A DNA stretch of 64,000 nt from Neorhizobium alkalisoli. GTDB lineage: Bacteria > Pseudomonadota > Alphaproteobacteria > Rhizobiales > Rhizobiaceae. The stretch lies in contig NZ_VIWP01000007.1 of NCBI RefSeq assembly GCF_007829835.1, positions 1-64,000 on the forward strand, written 5' to 3'. Numbering within the stretch: the stretch's first letter is position 1; every line of letters starts with the position of its first letter. Of the stretch, positions 25,961-35,801 are shown piece after piece. Below the pieces are notes generated by a model that was not told where the DNA came from, did not search any database, and saw only the letters and a program-made list of their open reading frames with translations. The position numbers were made by a program, and so were the translations under genes.

Positions 25961-25975
25961 TGAGCGGCTTCGTCA
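25961..25975. promoter_or_regulatory. Candidate RirA iron-responsive operator (IRO box)
   Basis: An exact TGA-N9-TCA (TGA at 25961-25963, TCA at 25973-25975) lies in the divergent region between sufS2 and the alpha/beta hydrolase, about 165 bases upstream of the sufS2 start. This is the published shape of the rhizobial iron operator recognised by RirA. Six defined bases are weak evidence; the call rests on location. A nearby palindrome TTCTAGAA sits at 25949-25956. Confidence 0.35.
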
Positions 25976-26027
25976 AGTCAAACTCGACAGCCCGGTTTCG
26001 AACCTGAACACATTGACCGGAGTACCG

Positions 26028-26705
26028 ATGCCCGAAGTCATTTTCAACGGCCCAGCCGGCCGCCTGGAAGGACGCTACCAGCCGTCCAAGGAAAAGAGCG
26101 CACCGATCGCCATCATCCTGCACCCGCATCCGCAGTTCGGCGGCACGATGAACAACCAGATCGTCTACCAGCTCTTCTACATGTTCCAGAAGCGCGGTTT
26201 CACGACACTCCGCTTCAACTTCCGTTCGATCGGCCGCAGCCAGGGCGAATTCGACCACGGCGCCGGCGAACTGTCGGATGCCGCGTCCGCGCTCGACTGG
26301 GTGCAGAGCCTGCATCCGGATTCCAAGAGCTGTTGGGTCGCCGGTTATTCCTTCGGCGCCTGGATCGGCATGCAGCTTCTGATGCGCCGCCCGGAAATCG
26401 AAGGTTTCATGTCGATCGCGCCGCAGCCGAACATTTATGACTTCTCGTTCCTGGCGCCCTGCCCGTCGTCCGGTTTGATCATCAACGGCGATTCGGACAA
26501 GGTCTCGCCGGAGAAGGACGTCAACGCGCTGGTGGAAAAGCTGAAGACCCAGAAGGGTATTCTGATCACCCACAAGGTCGTCGAAGAGGCCAACCATTTC
26601 TTCAACGGCAAGGTCGATACGCTGCTCGGCGAATGCGAAGATTATCTCGACCGCCGTCTCAACGGCGAACTGGTGCCGGAACCGGCTGCCAAGCGCATCC
26701 GCTGA
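26028..26705 (+). CDS. Alpha/beta hydrolase
   Basis: A 225-residue cytoplasmic hydrolase of a family widespread in alphaproteobacteria. It has the oxyanion segment LHPHPQFGGTMNN near the N-terminus, the nucleophile elbow AGYSFGAW (Ser near residue 104), an acid in INGDSDKVSP and the catalytic His in EEANHFFNG. Start at ATG 26028-26030 with GGAG upstream; the open frame extends further left into the shared promoter. Substrate unknown. Confidence 0.82.
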   Translation: MPEVIFNGPAGRLEGRYQPSKEKSAPIAIILHPHPQFGGTMNNQIVYQLFYMFQKRGFTTLRFNFRSIGRSQGEFDHGAGELSDAASALDWVQSLHPDSKSCWVAGYSFGAWIGMQLLMRRPEIEGFMSIAPQPNIYDFSFLAPCPSSGLIINGDSDKVSPEKDVNALVEKLKTQKGILITHKVVEEANHFFNGKVDTLLGECEDYLDRRLNGELVPEPAAKRIR

Positions 26706-26732
26706 GCGGATCGCAACAGAGCTACAAAACAG

Positions 26733-26759
26733 ACGGCCGCCTCTCGGGCGGCCGTTTTC
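26733..26759. terminator. Intrinsic terminator after the alpha/beta hydrolase
   Basis: Nine-base arms ACGGCCGCC (26733-26741) and GGCGGCCGT (26747-26755) are followed by TTT. The gene on the right is convergent, so the hairpin may serve both. Confidence 0.75.
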
Positions 26760-26790
26760 GTTTCCGGAATATAGTCAGATCAATCGGGGA

Positions 26791-27948
26791 TCAGGCGGCC
26801 ACGCTACGCGCTTGCTGCACACAATCCCGGCCGCCACGCTTGGCGTCATAAAGCGCCGCATCGGCCTGACGCAGGGCGATTTCCAGACTGCCCCTCGCCC
26901 CCAAAATGGCAACGCCGAAACTGGCCGTGACGACGAACCCGCCCGGCAGCCCAGGAACCATCATTTTTCGCGCGCCGATCCTCAGTGTTTCAGCAACCGC
27001 GACGGCAACCGTCGGCGACGTGTCGGGCAGAAATACTGCAAATTCCTCGCCGCCAATTCGGCCGACGATTGCATTGGCCCCGGCCTGCGCGGAAATCATC
27101 GTTCCGAAGGCCGTGATCACCATATCGCCGGCATGATGGCCGTAAGTGTCGTTGATCGACTTAAAACGGTCGAGATCGCAGAGAATGACGGCATGTTGCC
27201 GCTCGCCGCTCTTACGGATCGCCAGCCTCACCGCCGTCTCGAAACCTCTGCGATTGGCAAGACCGGAAAGGCTGTCGCGCTCCGCACGCCCGCGTTCGAC
27301 GGCCATGATATCCAGTGTCAGCACGGCGAGCAGCATGAGACCGACGGAAACGATCAGCACGGCCGTGATGCCCTGCGATATGACGGCATAATCGGTCGAG
27401 ACGTAAGCGCTTGCGGATGCCCCACGCTCCATCACCGCGGCAAGTGCAGCTTTCACGAAGAAATGCAGGCCGCTCAACAGAAGGACGATGGCCAGAGCCC
27501 GGTCTATCGGCGTTCTGCGGTCGGACAGGAAAACGTTGGCGGCGGCGGCAAAGGTTACCAGCGCATAAGGGCCTTGATAGAGGAAACCGTAGCCCCACCA
27601 GGATAGCGGGATATCGCGGATCAGGAGATAGATCACCGTGCCGGCGATGAAGGTCGCGACAGCCACCCAGTTTGGAAAACGTCTGTCGTAAAGAAGAGCA
27701 ATGCCCCTGTGCAGCAAAACCAGACCGGCGAGAACCGTGTCATAGGCAATAATCGCCCAGAACTCGGGATTGCCCGCATAGGCGACTGCCAGTTCGGCCG
27801 GCATCGTCAGCGATGCGATGAACAGGCCGGCAGAGAAAAGCAGAGCTGCCGAACGCCAGCGGCTATAGATGGATACAACTGCGAATACGGCGCTAAAACA
27901 TAGGCCGATGAAGAGGTTCACCACCAAAAAGAACGCGGCAGCAGACAT
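26791..27948 (-). CDS. Membrane diguanylate cyclase (GGDEF) A
   Basis: A 385-residue protein with about six N-terminal transmembrane helices (residues 1-200) and a C-terminal GGDEF domain. The active site reads GRIGGEEFAVF, a GGEEF form that is catalytically competent in known enzymes; the substrate-binding segment DRFKSINDTYGHHAGD is complete. I see no RxxD inhibitory-site motif at the expected spacing. It should make cyclic di-GMP in response to a membrane signal. It is closely similar to the next upstream gene. Confidence 0.9.
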   Translation of the reverse strand: MSAAAFFLVVNLFIGLCFSAVFAVVSIYSRWRSAALLFSAGLFIASLTMPAELAVAYAGNPEFWAIIAYDTVLAGLVLLHRGIALLYDRRFPNWVAVATFIAGTVIYLLIRDIPLSWWGYGFLYQGPYALVTFAAAANVFLSDRRTPIDRALAIVLLLSGLHFFVKAALAAVMERGASASAYVSTDYAVISQGITAVLIVSVGLMLLAVLTLDIMAVERGRAERDSLSGLANRRGFETAVRLAIRKSGERQHAVILCDLDRFKSINDTYGHHAGDMVITAFGTMISAQAGANAIVGRIGGEEFAVFLPDTSPTVAVAVAETLRIGARKMMVPGLPGGFVVTASFGVAILGARGSLEIALRQADAALYDAKRGGRDCVQQARSVAA

Positions 27949-28123
27949 GGAAGATCAAATAAACCCGATAAATTAAATGGCATGGGAGACTGCGAGCGGT
28001 ACTCTATGGCCGTCGCGAGAACAAAATATTAAAACCCGTTAGCGATTGATCGCTCGGTTAACACGCTGCAAACCGGGCGACGGAAAAGTCATCAATCCCG
28101 GAGGCTCTCCGGCATGTGCCTGG

Positions 28124-29308
28124 TCACTTGATCGGCCGCAGATGGACATGCCTGACATGCGGATCCTGGTTCGCCTGCCGCACGCAGTTGCGGCCGCTGC
28201 GCTTGGCCTCATAAAGCGCCATATCCGCCTGCCGGAACATCTGCTCGGATTGATCCGGTGCCGTCAGATGCGCGACACCGAAGCTGCCGGTGACGTTCAA
28301 GGACGGTATGCCCGCAACGGACATCGTCATCGTCCCTGCCCTCAGCGCCTGCGCAAACAATGCTGCCACTTCGACCGTGGTTTTCGGCAGAAAGACTGCA
28401 AACTCCTCGCCGCCGATCCGGCCAAGGATCGCGCCTGATGGCGCGCTCGAGCGCAAGAGAGCACCAAAACTCTCGATCACCGCATCGCCGCCGTGATGGC
28501 CAAAGGTATCGTTGATACGCTTGAAATGGTCGAGATCGCAGAGAACGACGGCATGCGGATAGGAGGACGCCGCCGCGATCGCCGCCTTGACACCCCGCTC
28601 GAAACCACGGCGATTGGCAATGCCTGAAAGAGCATCCATTTCCGAAGCGCTGCGCTCGTCCGCCATGATCTCAAGAACAAGGACCGAGAGCAGCGTCAGG
28701 CCAACCGAGACCATCAGCACCGCCGTCGCGCTCTGGGAAATCAGCGCGTAATTGGTATGGACATAGTCACGCGCAATCGAGCCGGCTCCGACCAGAACGG
28801 CAAGACCCGCCTTGGCGAAGAAATGCAGCCCCGTCACCAGAAGCAGGACAAAAAGGCCGCGATCGATGGGCAATCGGCGCGCGGAGAACAGCACGACCAC
28901 TGAGCTCGCCAGAATGACCAGCGCAAACGGTGTCTGATAGGCAAAGGCCTGCAGCGGTGTTCCACGCTGCAGCGGATAGATCAGAATGCACTCGATGGCG
29001 CTTGCCAGGAAAAAGCCACCGATGAGAAGCCAGGGGATCGGCCTGCCGTAAAGCCGGCAGATACCGACGAGCAGCAGCAACATGCCGCCGAGAACCGTCA
29101 GAAAAGCACCGACCGCCCAGACCATCTGGTAATCGGCATAAGCGATCAGGAGTTCGCAGAGCGCGGACAGGGAAGCAATACCAAAGCCGGCCGCAAACCA
29201 GCGGGCAGCCGCGCGCGACAGGCTGCGCGTCGAGACGACCGCGAACACGGCGCTGAAACAGATGGCGACGATGAAATTCACCGCCAGAAAAAAGACCGCT
29301 CCGTTCAT
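28124..29308 (-). CDS. Membrane diguanylate cyclase (GGDEF) B
   Basis: A 394-residue paralogue of the neighbouring GGDEF protein, with the same layout: N-terminal membrane domain (NFIVAICFSAVFAVVSTR aligns with the same part of protein A) and a GGDEF domain with GRIGGEEFAVFLP and DHFKRINDTFGHHGGD. The start is set at ATG 29306-29308 by alignment with the paralogue; the open frame extends 16 codons further. The pair is separated by about 175 bases and probably arose by tandem duplication. Confidence 0.88.
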   Translation of the reverse strand: MNGAVFFLAVNFIVAICFSAVFAVVSTRSLSRAAARWFAAGFGIASLSALCELLIAYADYQMVWAVGAFLTVLGGMLLLLVGICRLYGRPIPWLLIGGFFLASAIECILIYPLQRGTPLQAFAYQTPFALVILASSVVVLFSARRLPIDRGLFVLLLVTGLHFFAKAGLAVLVGAGSIARDYVHTNYALISQSATAVLMVSVGLTLLSVLVLEIMADERSASEMDALSGIANRRGFERGVKAAIAAASSYPHAVVLCDLDHFKRINDTFGHHGGDAVIESFGALLRSSAPSGAILGRIGGEEFAVFLPKTTVEVAALFAQALRAGTMTMSVAGIPSLNVTGSFGVAHLTAPDQSEQMFRQADMALYEAKRSGRNCVRQANQDPHVRHVHLRPIK

Positions 29309-29550
29309 GAAACCATCAATATGCAGAAATGAAATGTCGCTATTCAGGCCGTACATTAGAGCCCGCGCGGAAATGAAAGATTAAACCTCTATGGGCCGCC
29401 TGATAATTGCTAGATCTGCTAGGGTCCAGCGCTTCCCCACAGATGATCGCCGGCATGCATCAAACCCATCTGCTTTTTTGAAGTGATTCCGCTCGGAAAC
29501 GGTGCTAGATCCCGGCTCCCATAACTGAAACACATCCACAGAGTAGAGAG

Positions 29551-30804
29551 ATGTCCAGGTTCAAGTCCGATTTCCTTCGCACGCTCGACGAGCGCGGCTT
29601 CATTCACCAGATCTCCGACGAGGCAGGTCTCGACGAACTGTTCGCCAAGGAAACCGTGACCGCCTATATCGGCTATGACCCGACGGCCCCTTCCCTACAT
29701 GCCGGCAGCCTGATCCAGATCATGATGCTGCACTGGATGCAGGCGACCGGTCACCGGCCGATCTCGCTGATGGGCGGCGGCACCGGTATGGTCGGCGATC
29801 CGTCCTTCAAAGACGATGCCCGTCAGCTGATGACGATCGACACGATCGAGAGCAATATCGCCTCCATCAAGCGCGTCTTCGCCAATTACCTGACCTATGG
29901 CGAAGGTCCGAAGGACGCGCTGATGATCAACAATGCCGACTGGCTGCGCGGCCTCAACTATCTCGAATTCCTGCGCGATGTCGGCCGTCATTTCTCTGTC
30001 AACCGGATGCTGTCCTTCGACAGCGTCAAGACGCGCCTCGACCGCGAGCAGTCGCTGTCCTTCCTCGAATTCAACTACATGATCCTGCAGGCCTACGATT
30101 TCGTGGAGCTCAACAAGCGCTACGACGTGCGGCTGCAGATGGGCGGCTCGGACCAGTGGGGCAATATCGTCAACGGCATCGACCTCGGTCACCGGATGGG
30201 GACACCGCAGCTCTACGCACTGACCTCGCCGCTCCTGACCACGTCCTCGGGCGCCAAGATGGGCAAGTCGGCCAATGGCGCAGTCTGGCTCAACCCGGAC
30301 ATGCTGTCGGCCTATGATTTCTGGCAGTACTGGCGCAATACCGAGGATGCAGACGTGTCGCGCTTCCTGAAGCTCTACACCACGCTGCCGATGGACGAGA
30401 TCGCCCGGCTTTCGGCACTGGGTGGTGCTGAGATCAACGAGGTGAAGAAGATCCTCGCGACGGAGATCACCGCCATCCTGCACGGCCGCACGGCTGCCGA
30501 GGAAGCGGCGGAGACCGCCCGCAAGACGTTCGAGGAGGGCGCGCTTGCCGACAACCTGCCGTCGATCGAAGTGCCGACCGCAGAGCTGGAAGCGGGCATC
30601 GGCCTGCTGGCGCTGATCGTCAAGGCCGGCCTTGCCGCCTCGAACGGCGAAGCCCGCCGGCATGTGCAGGGCGGCGCGGTGCGCATCAACGACGTCGCCA
30701 TCTCCGACGAGCGCAAGCTGATCGGCACCGGCGAAGTCACCGGTGATGGCGTGATCAAGCTGTCGCTCGGCAAGAAGAAGCACATTCTGGTGCGCCCGGC
30801 CTGA
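29551..30804 (+). CDS. tyrS: Tyrosyl-tRNA synthetase
   Basis: A 417-residue class I aminoacyl-tRNA synthetase charging tRNA-Tyr. The HIGH-like signature is in PTAPSLHAGSL, the tyrosine pocket in YDFVELNKRYDVRLQMGGSDQWGNI (seen in pieces), the KMSKS-like loop is AKMGKSANG, and a C-terminal S4 domain contains RRHVQGGAVRINDV. Length matches the bacterial family. Confidence 0.96.
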   Translation: MSRFKSDFLRTLDERGFIHQISDEAGLDELFAKETVTAYIGYDPTAPSLHAGSLIQIMMLHWMQATGHRPISLMGGGTGMVGDPSFKDDARQLMTIDTIESNIASIKRVFANYLTYGEGPKDALMINNADWLRGLNYLEFLRDVGRHFSVNRMLSFDSVKTRLDREQSLSFLEFNYMILQAYDFVELNKRYDVRLQMGGSDQWGNIVNGIDLGHRMGTPQLYALTSPLLTTSSGAKMGKSANGAVWLNPDMLSAYDFWQYWRNTEDADVSRFLKLYTTLPMDEIARLSALGGAEINEVKKILATEITAILHGRTAAEEAAETARKTFEEGALADNLPSIEVPTAELEAGIGLLALIVKAGLAASNGEARRHVQGGAVRINDVAISDERKLIGTGEVTGDGVIKLSLGKKKHILVRPA

Positions 30805-30835
30805 GCCGGACAATCTACCAGAGAAACAGATCAAG

Positions 30836-30858
30836 AGGCCGCCTTCGGGCGGCCTTTT
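30836..30858. terminator. Intrinsic terminator after tyrS
   Basis: Arms AGGCCGCC (30836-30843) and GGCGGCCT (30848-30855) enclose a TTCG tetraloop and are followed by TTT. The AsmA-like gene ends 6 bases further on the other strand. Confidence 0.85.
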
Positions 30859-30861
30859 CCG

Positions 30862-33800
30862 TTACTGGAATTCGAAAATCTGGCGGAAGACGCCGGGCGC
30901 GATCAGCGACAGCGGATTAATCGAAAGCTTTGGCTTGTCGAAGGACCCTTCGAGCTTGAACGTGATGCCGAGCAGGCCGCGGTCACGTCCGTTTCCGAGA
31001 ATGTTGCCGATCAAGGGTAGCTCGCCGAAGAGACGGTTGAGGCCGTAGGCGGGCATGAACGTGCCGGTCATTTCCATATTGCCGCGGGCATCGCGCAGCA
31101 TGCCCTGGAAGGTCGCGCCGATCTGTTCGCCGCGCACGACGCCATTGCCGACCGAAAGCGCGCCGTCCTTGTAGGCGATGGAAGCAAAGCCGCGCTGGAA
31201 TTTTGCGGCGCTGACGTCGATATTCTTCTTCACCGCCGCATTCAGGCTCTCGCCTTCCTTGCCGACCGGTGTCGAGACGAGGGACTGGAGCCTCTGGTCA
31301 TCGACCAGCGAGAAGCTGCGGATATCGAGCGATCCAACCCAGTCCGACCCTTGAGCCTTGAGCCGCAGATTGAGCAGGCCGCCGCGCATATTGTTGTAGA
31401 GATTGGCGAAACGGATAAAAGCACCGGCATCGCCGCTGGTGATCGAGATCGTCGAGCCCTTGCTCATTTCGCTGACGACCGCCTGGCCACTGCCGCTGAC
31501 GGCAGAGAGATCAGCCGTGGTGAAACTGCCGTCACGCAGGGAAATCAGGGCCGTCACGTTGGACAGGTTTTCGTCGTTGAAGCCGACAAGACGATCAAGC
31601 TTGGCACGCAGCGTCGCACCGCCGGAATCCTGCGATTTGCCCTTGTCACCGGAGGAATTGCTGTCTGAACGCAGCTTAGTGATGATCGGCCTTATATCCG
31701 CGGAGGCGCCACCGATGCTGATGTCATAGATGCCCTTGGAACGCTTGATCGCCACGCTGAAATTATCGGAGGGCGACAGGCGGGCATTGGAGAATTCCGC
31801 CGACGACAGAGAACCGCCCGACAGGGTGACATTGCCCTTGGCGCCGAAACCGTCACCGTCCAGCTGGAAATTGTGCAGCTCCGTGCGCTGCTCGCCCTCG
31901 CCCGTCAGCTCGAACTGCGCCTTGGCAGGAACGCCATTGCCCTTGGTCCAGCCGATCCACGGAATGGACAAAGCCGACTTGGTCAGGTCGAGGCTGACAC
32001 CCTGGCGTGCGTCATCCAGCTTCGTCAATTCGACACCGACACTGCCCTGCACGATATCCGACAGGCCCGGCACCAGCTTTTCCCGCTGGTCGTCGTTGAG
32101 CACGGCCTTGATCACCTGCTCACGCTTGACGGGCGATGCCGAATCGACCGGCTGGACCAGCATGATATCGGCCGGCACATCGTCGATCGTGCCCTTGCCG
32201 TTCAGGCGCGCCGCCTGCGGATCGACGTCGAGCGTTCCGTTGACATTGGCGATCCTGCGACCGGACATCGGTGTCGCCAGCGCCACGTCGGACAGGTTCA
32301 CATGGGCATTCCAGGATGGTTTCGGCGGGTTCTGGTCCTTGATCAGGCCCATGCGTGCCTTGACGTCCACGGTCGCATTGCCGGTGAAATCGGCGGGCTT
32401 GAAATCCGTCCCCTTGAGGCCATTGATCGGCTGGAAACTCGCGAGTTCCGTCACGGCATCGGCCGAACCGCTAAGCTTCAACGCGATCTCGGCCATCAGC
32501 GGTTTTGCATAGGTGTTGGGAATGGAAAAACGCCCGCCATCGACCGAAACCGAACGGCCTGACGGGAAGAAGGAGCCGGCCTTGGTGATATCCACCTGCA
32601 TGGCTTCGCCTTTGAGGTCGAAATGACCGAAGACATCGCGCAGCGGCGGAACGTCGCCGGGAAGGTTCACGCGCCCGTCGGCCAGATCGAAACTGACACG
32701 CAACTCGTTCTTGTTGAGGTTGAGTGGCTGGCCCGGCCCCTTCATACGTCCGGCGGGGATGAAGACACCGATCGTTGCATTGGTAAGCGTGCCGCCGAAC
32801 ATGTTCTGCATCACCCAGTCACGCGGCTTGCGGGCCATCCAGAACGGCCAGAGCTGCTTGACGCCGGTCAGCTGCATTTGCGGTAACTGGGCACCGAAGG
32901 AGATTTCCGGAGACTGATCGCCAAACCGGATTTTCAGCGCGCCGGCCATGCGGCCGAGCGGGCTTGATACGGCCATTTCGTCGAATTGCAGTTCGCGGTC
33001 GGCCGACAGGTAACGGCCGACGCCTTTCAGATCGAATTTGGCCGGCTGCTCGCCATTCGTTGCGCCGGCCGCCGTGCCGCCGCTGACAAGGAGGTCAAGG
33101 CCGAAACCGGGACGCTTGTCATTGGCATCAAGCCGGCTGAGGTCGATAACGCCACCGGTGAGCGGCAGGATGGTCGGGCCGAATCGGGCTTCGGACTTGA
33201 GGATCTCGATCGAGTTCTTGGTAAAGTCGTAGGCGATGTTGATATTGGCGCCGCTGAACGTCTGTTCGATGCCATCGAAGAAGAAGCGCCCGGGTGACTG
33301 GTTCAGCACGGCCGAGATCACGGGTTTAACGGTCTCGCGGGAACGGACGGCCGAAAGCTGCAGGTCGAGCGAACTGTCCAGTCCTTCGCGCGGCTGCCCG
33401 TCAGGGTCGCGCTGCAGCAGGAAGGTGGCGACATCCAGTCCCGAAAGCCGTGCCGACAGCGAGCTGGTGACGCCGTCCACCGTCTTCGATCCGGCAGCGA
33501 GAACCGCTCGCTTGCCATTGAGACTGACCGAGCCATTGACCGCAACCTCGCCGTCTTCGCTTCTGGCAAGATCGAGCTCGTTGATCACGAGGCTCAGCGG
33601 TTGGCGTCCCGGGGCGGCCGGCAGAAGGATCTCGATGCCGGCGATCTTGACCGAGGCCGTTCCCGTGCGTTCGATCAGGCCACGCGCTTCGTCGAAACGC
33701 TGAAACGCCTGCTCCAAAAGGGCCGGCGCGGCATCGACCCTGACCTGCGAGAGCGGCATCGGATCGCCGGATGGCAATTGCGCGGTGTCGAGGCGGATGC

Positions 33801-34269
33801 CCTGCGCTTCGATATTGCTGATCTCGACGCGGCCGGAGAGAAGCGCCAGCGGCCCGACGGCCATGCGCAGGGCCGCGGCATGGCTCAGATGCTCGCCGCT
33901 TGCCTGCTCGATAATATCGACGTCTCGTGCCTCGATCGCGAGTCGAAACCCCGAATCAAACCGGATGACGGTCGAGCCGACGGTCGCGACATAACGCGGG
34001 CCGATCGCGGCATTGAGAGCGGACTGGGCACGCGTCGACAGCGCGCCATCGACGATGCCGCCTTCGATGGCGACGACGGCGCTGCCGATCGCTGCGAGAA
34101 CCAGCATCAGGAAAAGAACGCAGGTTTTGCCGATACGCCGCGATCGCGAGCGGCGCGGTGGCGGGCAATGCACGATGATGGGATCCTCCACCTGCGCGGA
34201 GGGGAGATCATGCAAAGGCACGATATCCTTTCGGCTGAATCTGAGCCTTTCGCCGCGAATTTCCGCCAT
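30862..34269 (-). CDS. Large AsmA/YhdP-like envelope protein
   Basis: A 1,135-residue protein with a cytoplasmic N-terminal tail of about 45 residues, one transmembrane helix (VLFLMLVLAAIGSAVVAI, near residues 50-70) and a huge periplasmic part rich in amphipathic strands. The central part fits DUF3971 and the C-terminal region fits the AsmA-like C-terminal domain (segments such as FQGMLRDARGNMEMTGTFMPAYGLNRLFGELPLIG, in pieces). Members of the AsmA/YhdP/TamB group move phospholipids between membranes. Divergent from bcp with about 110 bases between. Confidence 0.85.
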   Translation of the reverse strand: MAEIRGERLRFSRKDIVPLHDLPSAQVEDPIIVHCPPPRRSRSRRIGKTCVLFLMLVLAAIGSAVVAIEGGIVDGALSTRAQSALNAAIGPRYVATVGSTVIRFDSGFRLAIEARDVDIIEQASGEHLSHAAALRMAVGPLALLSGRVEISNIEAQGIRLDTAQLPSGDPMPLSQVRVDAAPALLEQAFQRFDEARGLIERTGTASVKIAGIEILLPAAPGRQPLSLVINELDLARSEDGEVAVNGSVSLNGKRAVLAAGSKTVDGVTSSLSARLSGLDVATFLLQRDPDGQPREGLDSSLDLQLSAVRSRETVKPVISAVLNQSPGRFFFDGIEQTFSGANINIAYDFTKNSIEILKSEARFGPTILPLTGGVIDLSRLDANDKRPGFGLDLLVSGGTAAGATNGEQPAKFDLKGVGRYLSADRELQFDEMAVSSPLGRMAGALKIRFGDQSPEISFGAQLPQMQLTGVKQLWPFWMARKPRDWVMQNMFGGTLTNATIGVFIPAGRMKGPGQPLNLNKNELRVSFDLADGRVNLPGDVPPLRDVFGHFDLKGEAMQVDITKAGSFFPSGRSVSVDGGRFSIPNTYAKPLMAEIALKLSGSADAVTELASFQPINGLKGTDFKPADFTGNATVDVKARMGLIKDQNPPKPSWNAHVNLSDVALATPMSGRRIANVNGTLDVDPQAARLNGKGTIDDVPADIMLVQPVDSASPVKREQVIKAVLNDDQREKLVPGLSDIVQGSVGVELTKLDDARQGVSLDLTKSALSIPWIGWTKGNGVPAKAQFELTGEGEQRTELHNFQLDGDGFGAKGNVTLSGGSLSSAEFSNARLSPSDNFSVAIKRSKGIYDISIGGASADIRPIITKLRSDSNSSGDKGKSQDSGGATLRAKLDRLVGFNDENLSNVTALISLRDGSFTTADLSAVSGSGQAVVSEMSKGSTISITSGDAGAFIRFANLYNNMRGGLLNLRLKAQGSDWVGSLDIRSFSLVDDQRLQSLVSTPVGKEGESLNAAVKKNIDVSAAKFQRGFASIAYKDGALSVGNGVVRGEQIGATFQGMLRDARGNMEMTGTFMPAYGLNRLFGELPLIGNILGNGRDRGLLGITFKLEGSFDKPKLSINPLSLIAPGVFRQIFEFQ

Positions 34270-34379
34270 CAGGCTGAGAACATCCTTTTCATGCGCATAC
34301 CAATCTGGACGTCGCGCGCGCCAATATATACCGATTGCGTCGACATTCTCTCAAGATACCGGCGAAAGAAAGGAAAACC

Positions 34380-34853
34380 ATGACTGATTTGGCGATCGGC
34401 GACATTGCCCCCAGTTTCGATATTCCGCGCGACGGCGGCGGCTCGGTCAAGCTCGGCGATTTTGCCGGCAAGACCGTCGTCCTCTATTTCTATCCGAAGG
34501 ACGACACGCCGGCCTGCACGACGGAAGCGGTGACGTTTTCGGCGCTTCTGCCGGAATTCGAGAAGGCCGGTGCAGTGGTGATCGGCGTTTCCCCCGACCC
34601 GGTCCGCAAGCATGACAAGTTCGCCCAGAAACATAGTCTTTCGATCATTCTCGGATCGGACGAGGATACGGCTCTTGCCCAGGCCTATGGCGTCTGGAAG
34701 GAAAAGAGCATGTATGGAAAGACCTATATGGGCGTTGAGCGCAGCACGTTCCTGATCGATTCGAAGGAGCAGATTGCCGAGATCTGGGCGAAGGTGAAGG
34801 TTGCCGGCCATGCCGAGGCCGTGCTCGAAAGCGCACGAAACCTCTCCCAATAA
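34380..34853 (+). CDS. bcp: Bcp/PrxQ peroxiredoxin, single-cysteine form
   Basis: A 157-residue thiol peroxidase that reduces hydroperoxides. The peroxidatic cysteine is C46 in DDTPACTTEA, where most family members have TPGC. The resolving cysteine normally five residues later is absent (Val here) and no other cysteine exists in the protein, so it must use an external thiol. Start at ATG 34380-34382 with AAAGGA upstream; the frame is open further left. Confidence 0.93.
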   Translation: MTDLAIGDIAPSFDIPRDGGGSVKLGDFAGKTVVLYFYPKDDTPACTTEAVTFSALLPEFEKAGAVVIGVSPDPVRKHDKFAQKHSLSIILGSDEDTALAQAYGVWKEKSMYGKTYMGVERSTFLIDSKEQIAEIWAKVKVAGHAEAVLESARNLSQ

Positions 34854-34880
34854 GCCGGCGAAACAAGAGGCAGGAAGACC

Positions 34881-35708
34881 ATGGCGGACGGACCGAAGAT
34901 CACATCCTTGCGAGGCGGCGCGACGCTTGCGATCTCGTCCGCCGATCTCGATGTGAAAACGTCCGTGGCGCAGGAGACGGCGACTCGCTGGTTCGAGCGC
35001 CGCCTTTCGCTGCGCTCACCGCTCGACCCTGCCCTGCCCTTGCGCCCAGGCCGGCCGGACAAGCCGGAACTGGTGCCGCCGAAGGCAGTCGGCAAGCGGT
35101 CGCTGCATACCAAACCCGGCCGCATTGCCCTCCTCCACGCGATCGCCCATATCGAACTCAATGCCGTCGATCTGGCACTCGATATCGTTGCGCGCTTTGC
35201 CACCGAACCGGTGCCGGCTTCCTTTTTCGATGGCTGGATGACCGTCGCCTTCGAGGAGGCCAAGCATTTTCGCATGGTGCGCGACAGGCTACGAGATCTG
35301 GGCGCCGACTACGGCGACCTGCCGGCCCATGACGGCCTCTGGCAGGCCGCTCATTCCACCCGCAACGATCTGACTGCCCGCCTTGCCGTCGTGCCGCTTA
35401 TCCTCGAGGCGCGCGGTCTCGACGTCACGCCTTCCCTGCAGGCAAAGATGCGCGAGACGGGCGACATGGAAAGCGCAGTCGTACTGGACGTCATCTACAA
35501 TGATGAAAAGGGGCATGTGGCAATCGGCGCCAAATGGTTCCGCTTTCTCTGCGCCCGGGAGCGCAAGGATCCGGCAAGAACGTTTCAGGAGCTTGTTCGC
35601 GCCAATTTCCGCGGCTCGTTGAAGCCGCCCTTCAACGATGTGGCGCGCGCCGAAGCCGGCCTGACGCCGTCCTTTTACCGCTCATTGACGGCCACAAGCA
35701 GCGGCTGA
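34881..35708 (+). CDS. DUF455 ferritin-like protein
   Basis: A 275-residue protein of the DUF455 ferritin-like family. Candidate metal ligands are in HAIAHIELNAVDLALD, FEEAKHFRMV and IYNDEKGHVAIG, the spacing of a four-helix diiron bundle. Family members resemble the tRNA-modifying hydroxylase MiaE, but the reaction is not established. It follows bcp by 27 bases and is probably in the same transcript, which fits an oxidative or iron theme. Confidence 0.85.
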   Translation: MADGPKITSLRGGATLAISSADLDVKTSVAQETATRWFERRLSLRSPLDPALPLRPGRPDKPELVPPKAVGKRSLHTKPGRIALLHAIAHIELNAVDLALDIVARFATEPVPASFFDGWMTVAFEEAKHFRMVRDRLRDLGADYGDLPAHDGLWQAAHSTRNDLTARLAVVPLILEARGLDVTPSLQAKMRETGDMESAVVLDVIYNDEKGHVAIGAKWFRFLCARERKDPARTFQELVRANFRGSLKPPFNDVARAEAGLTPSFYRSLTATSSG

Positions 35709-35801
35709 ACGTCTATTCGCTAACAGGTTATTAACCATAAAGCGCTCTATTGCTCCGACAGGATATCAGCATCCGACGAGTCGCATTTCCAGGAGCAAAA
35801 G

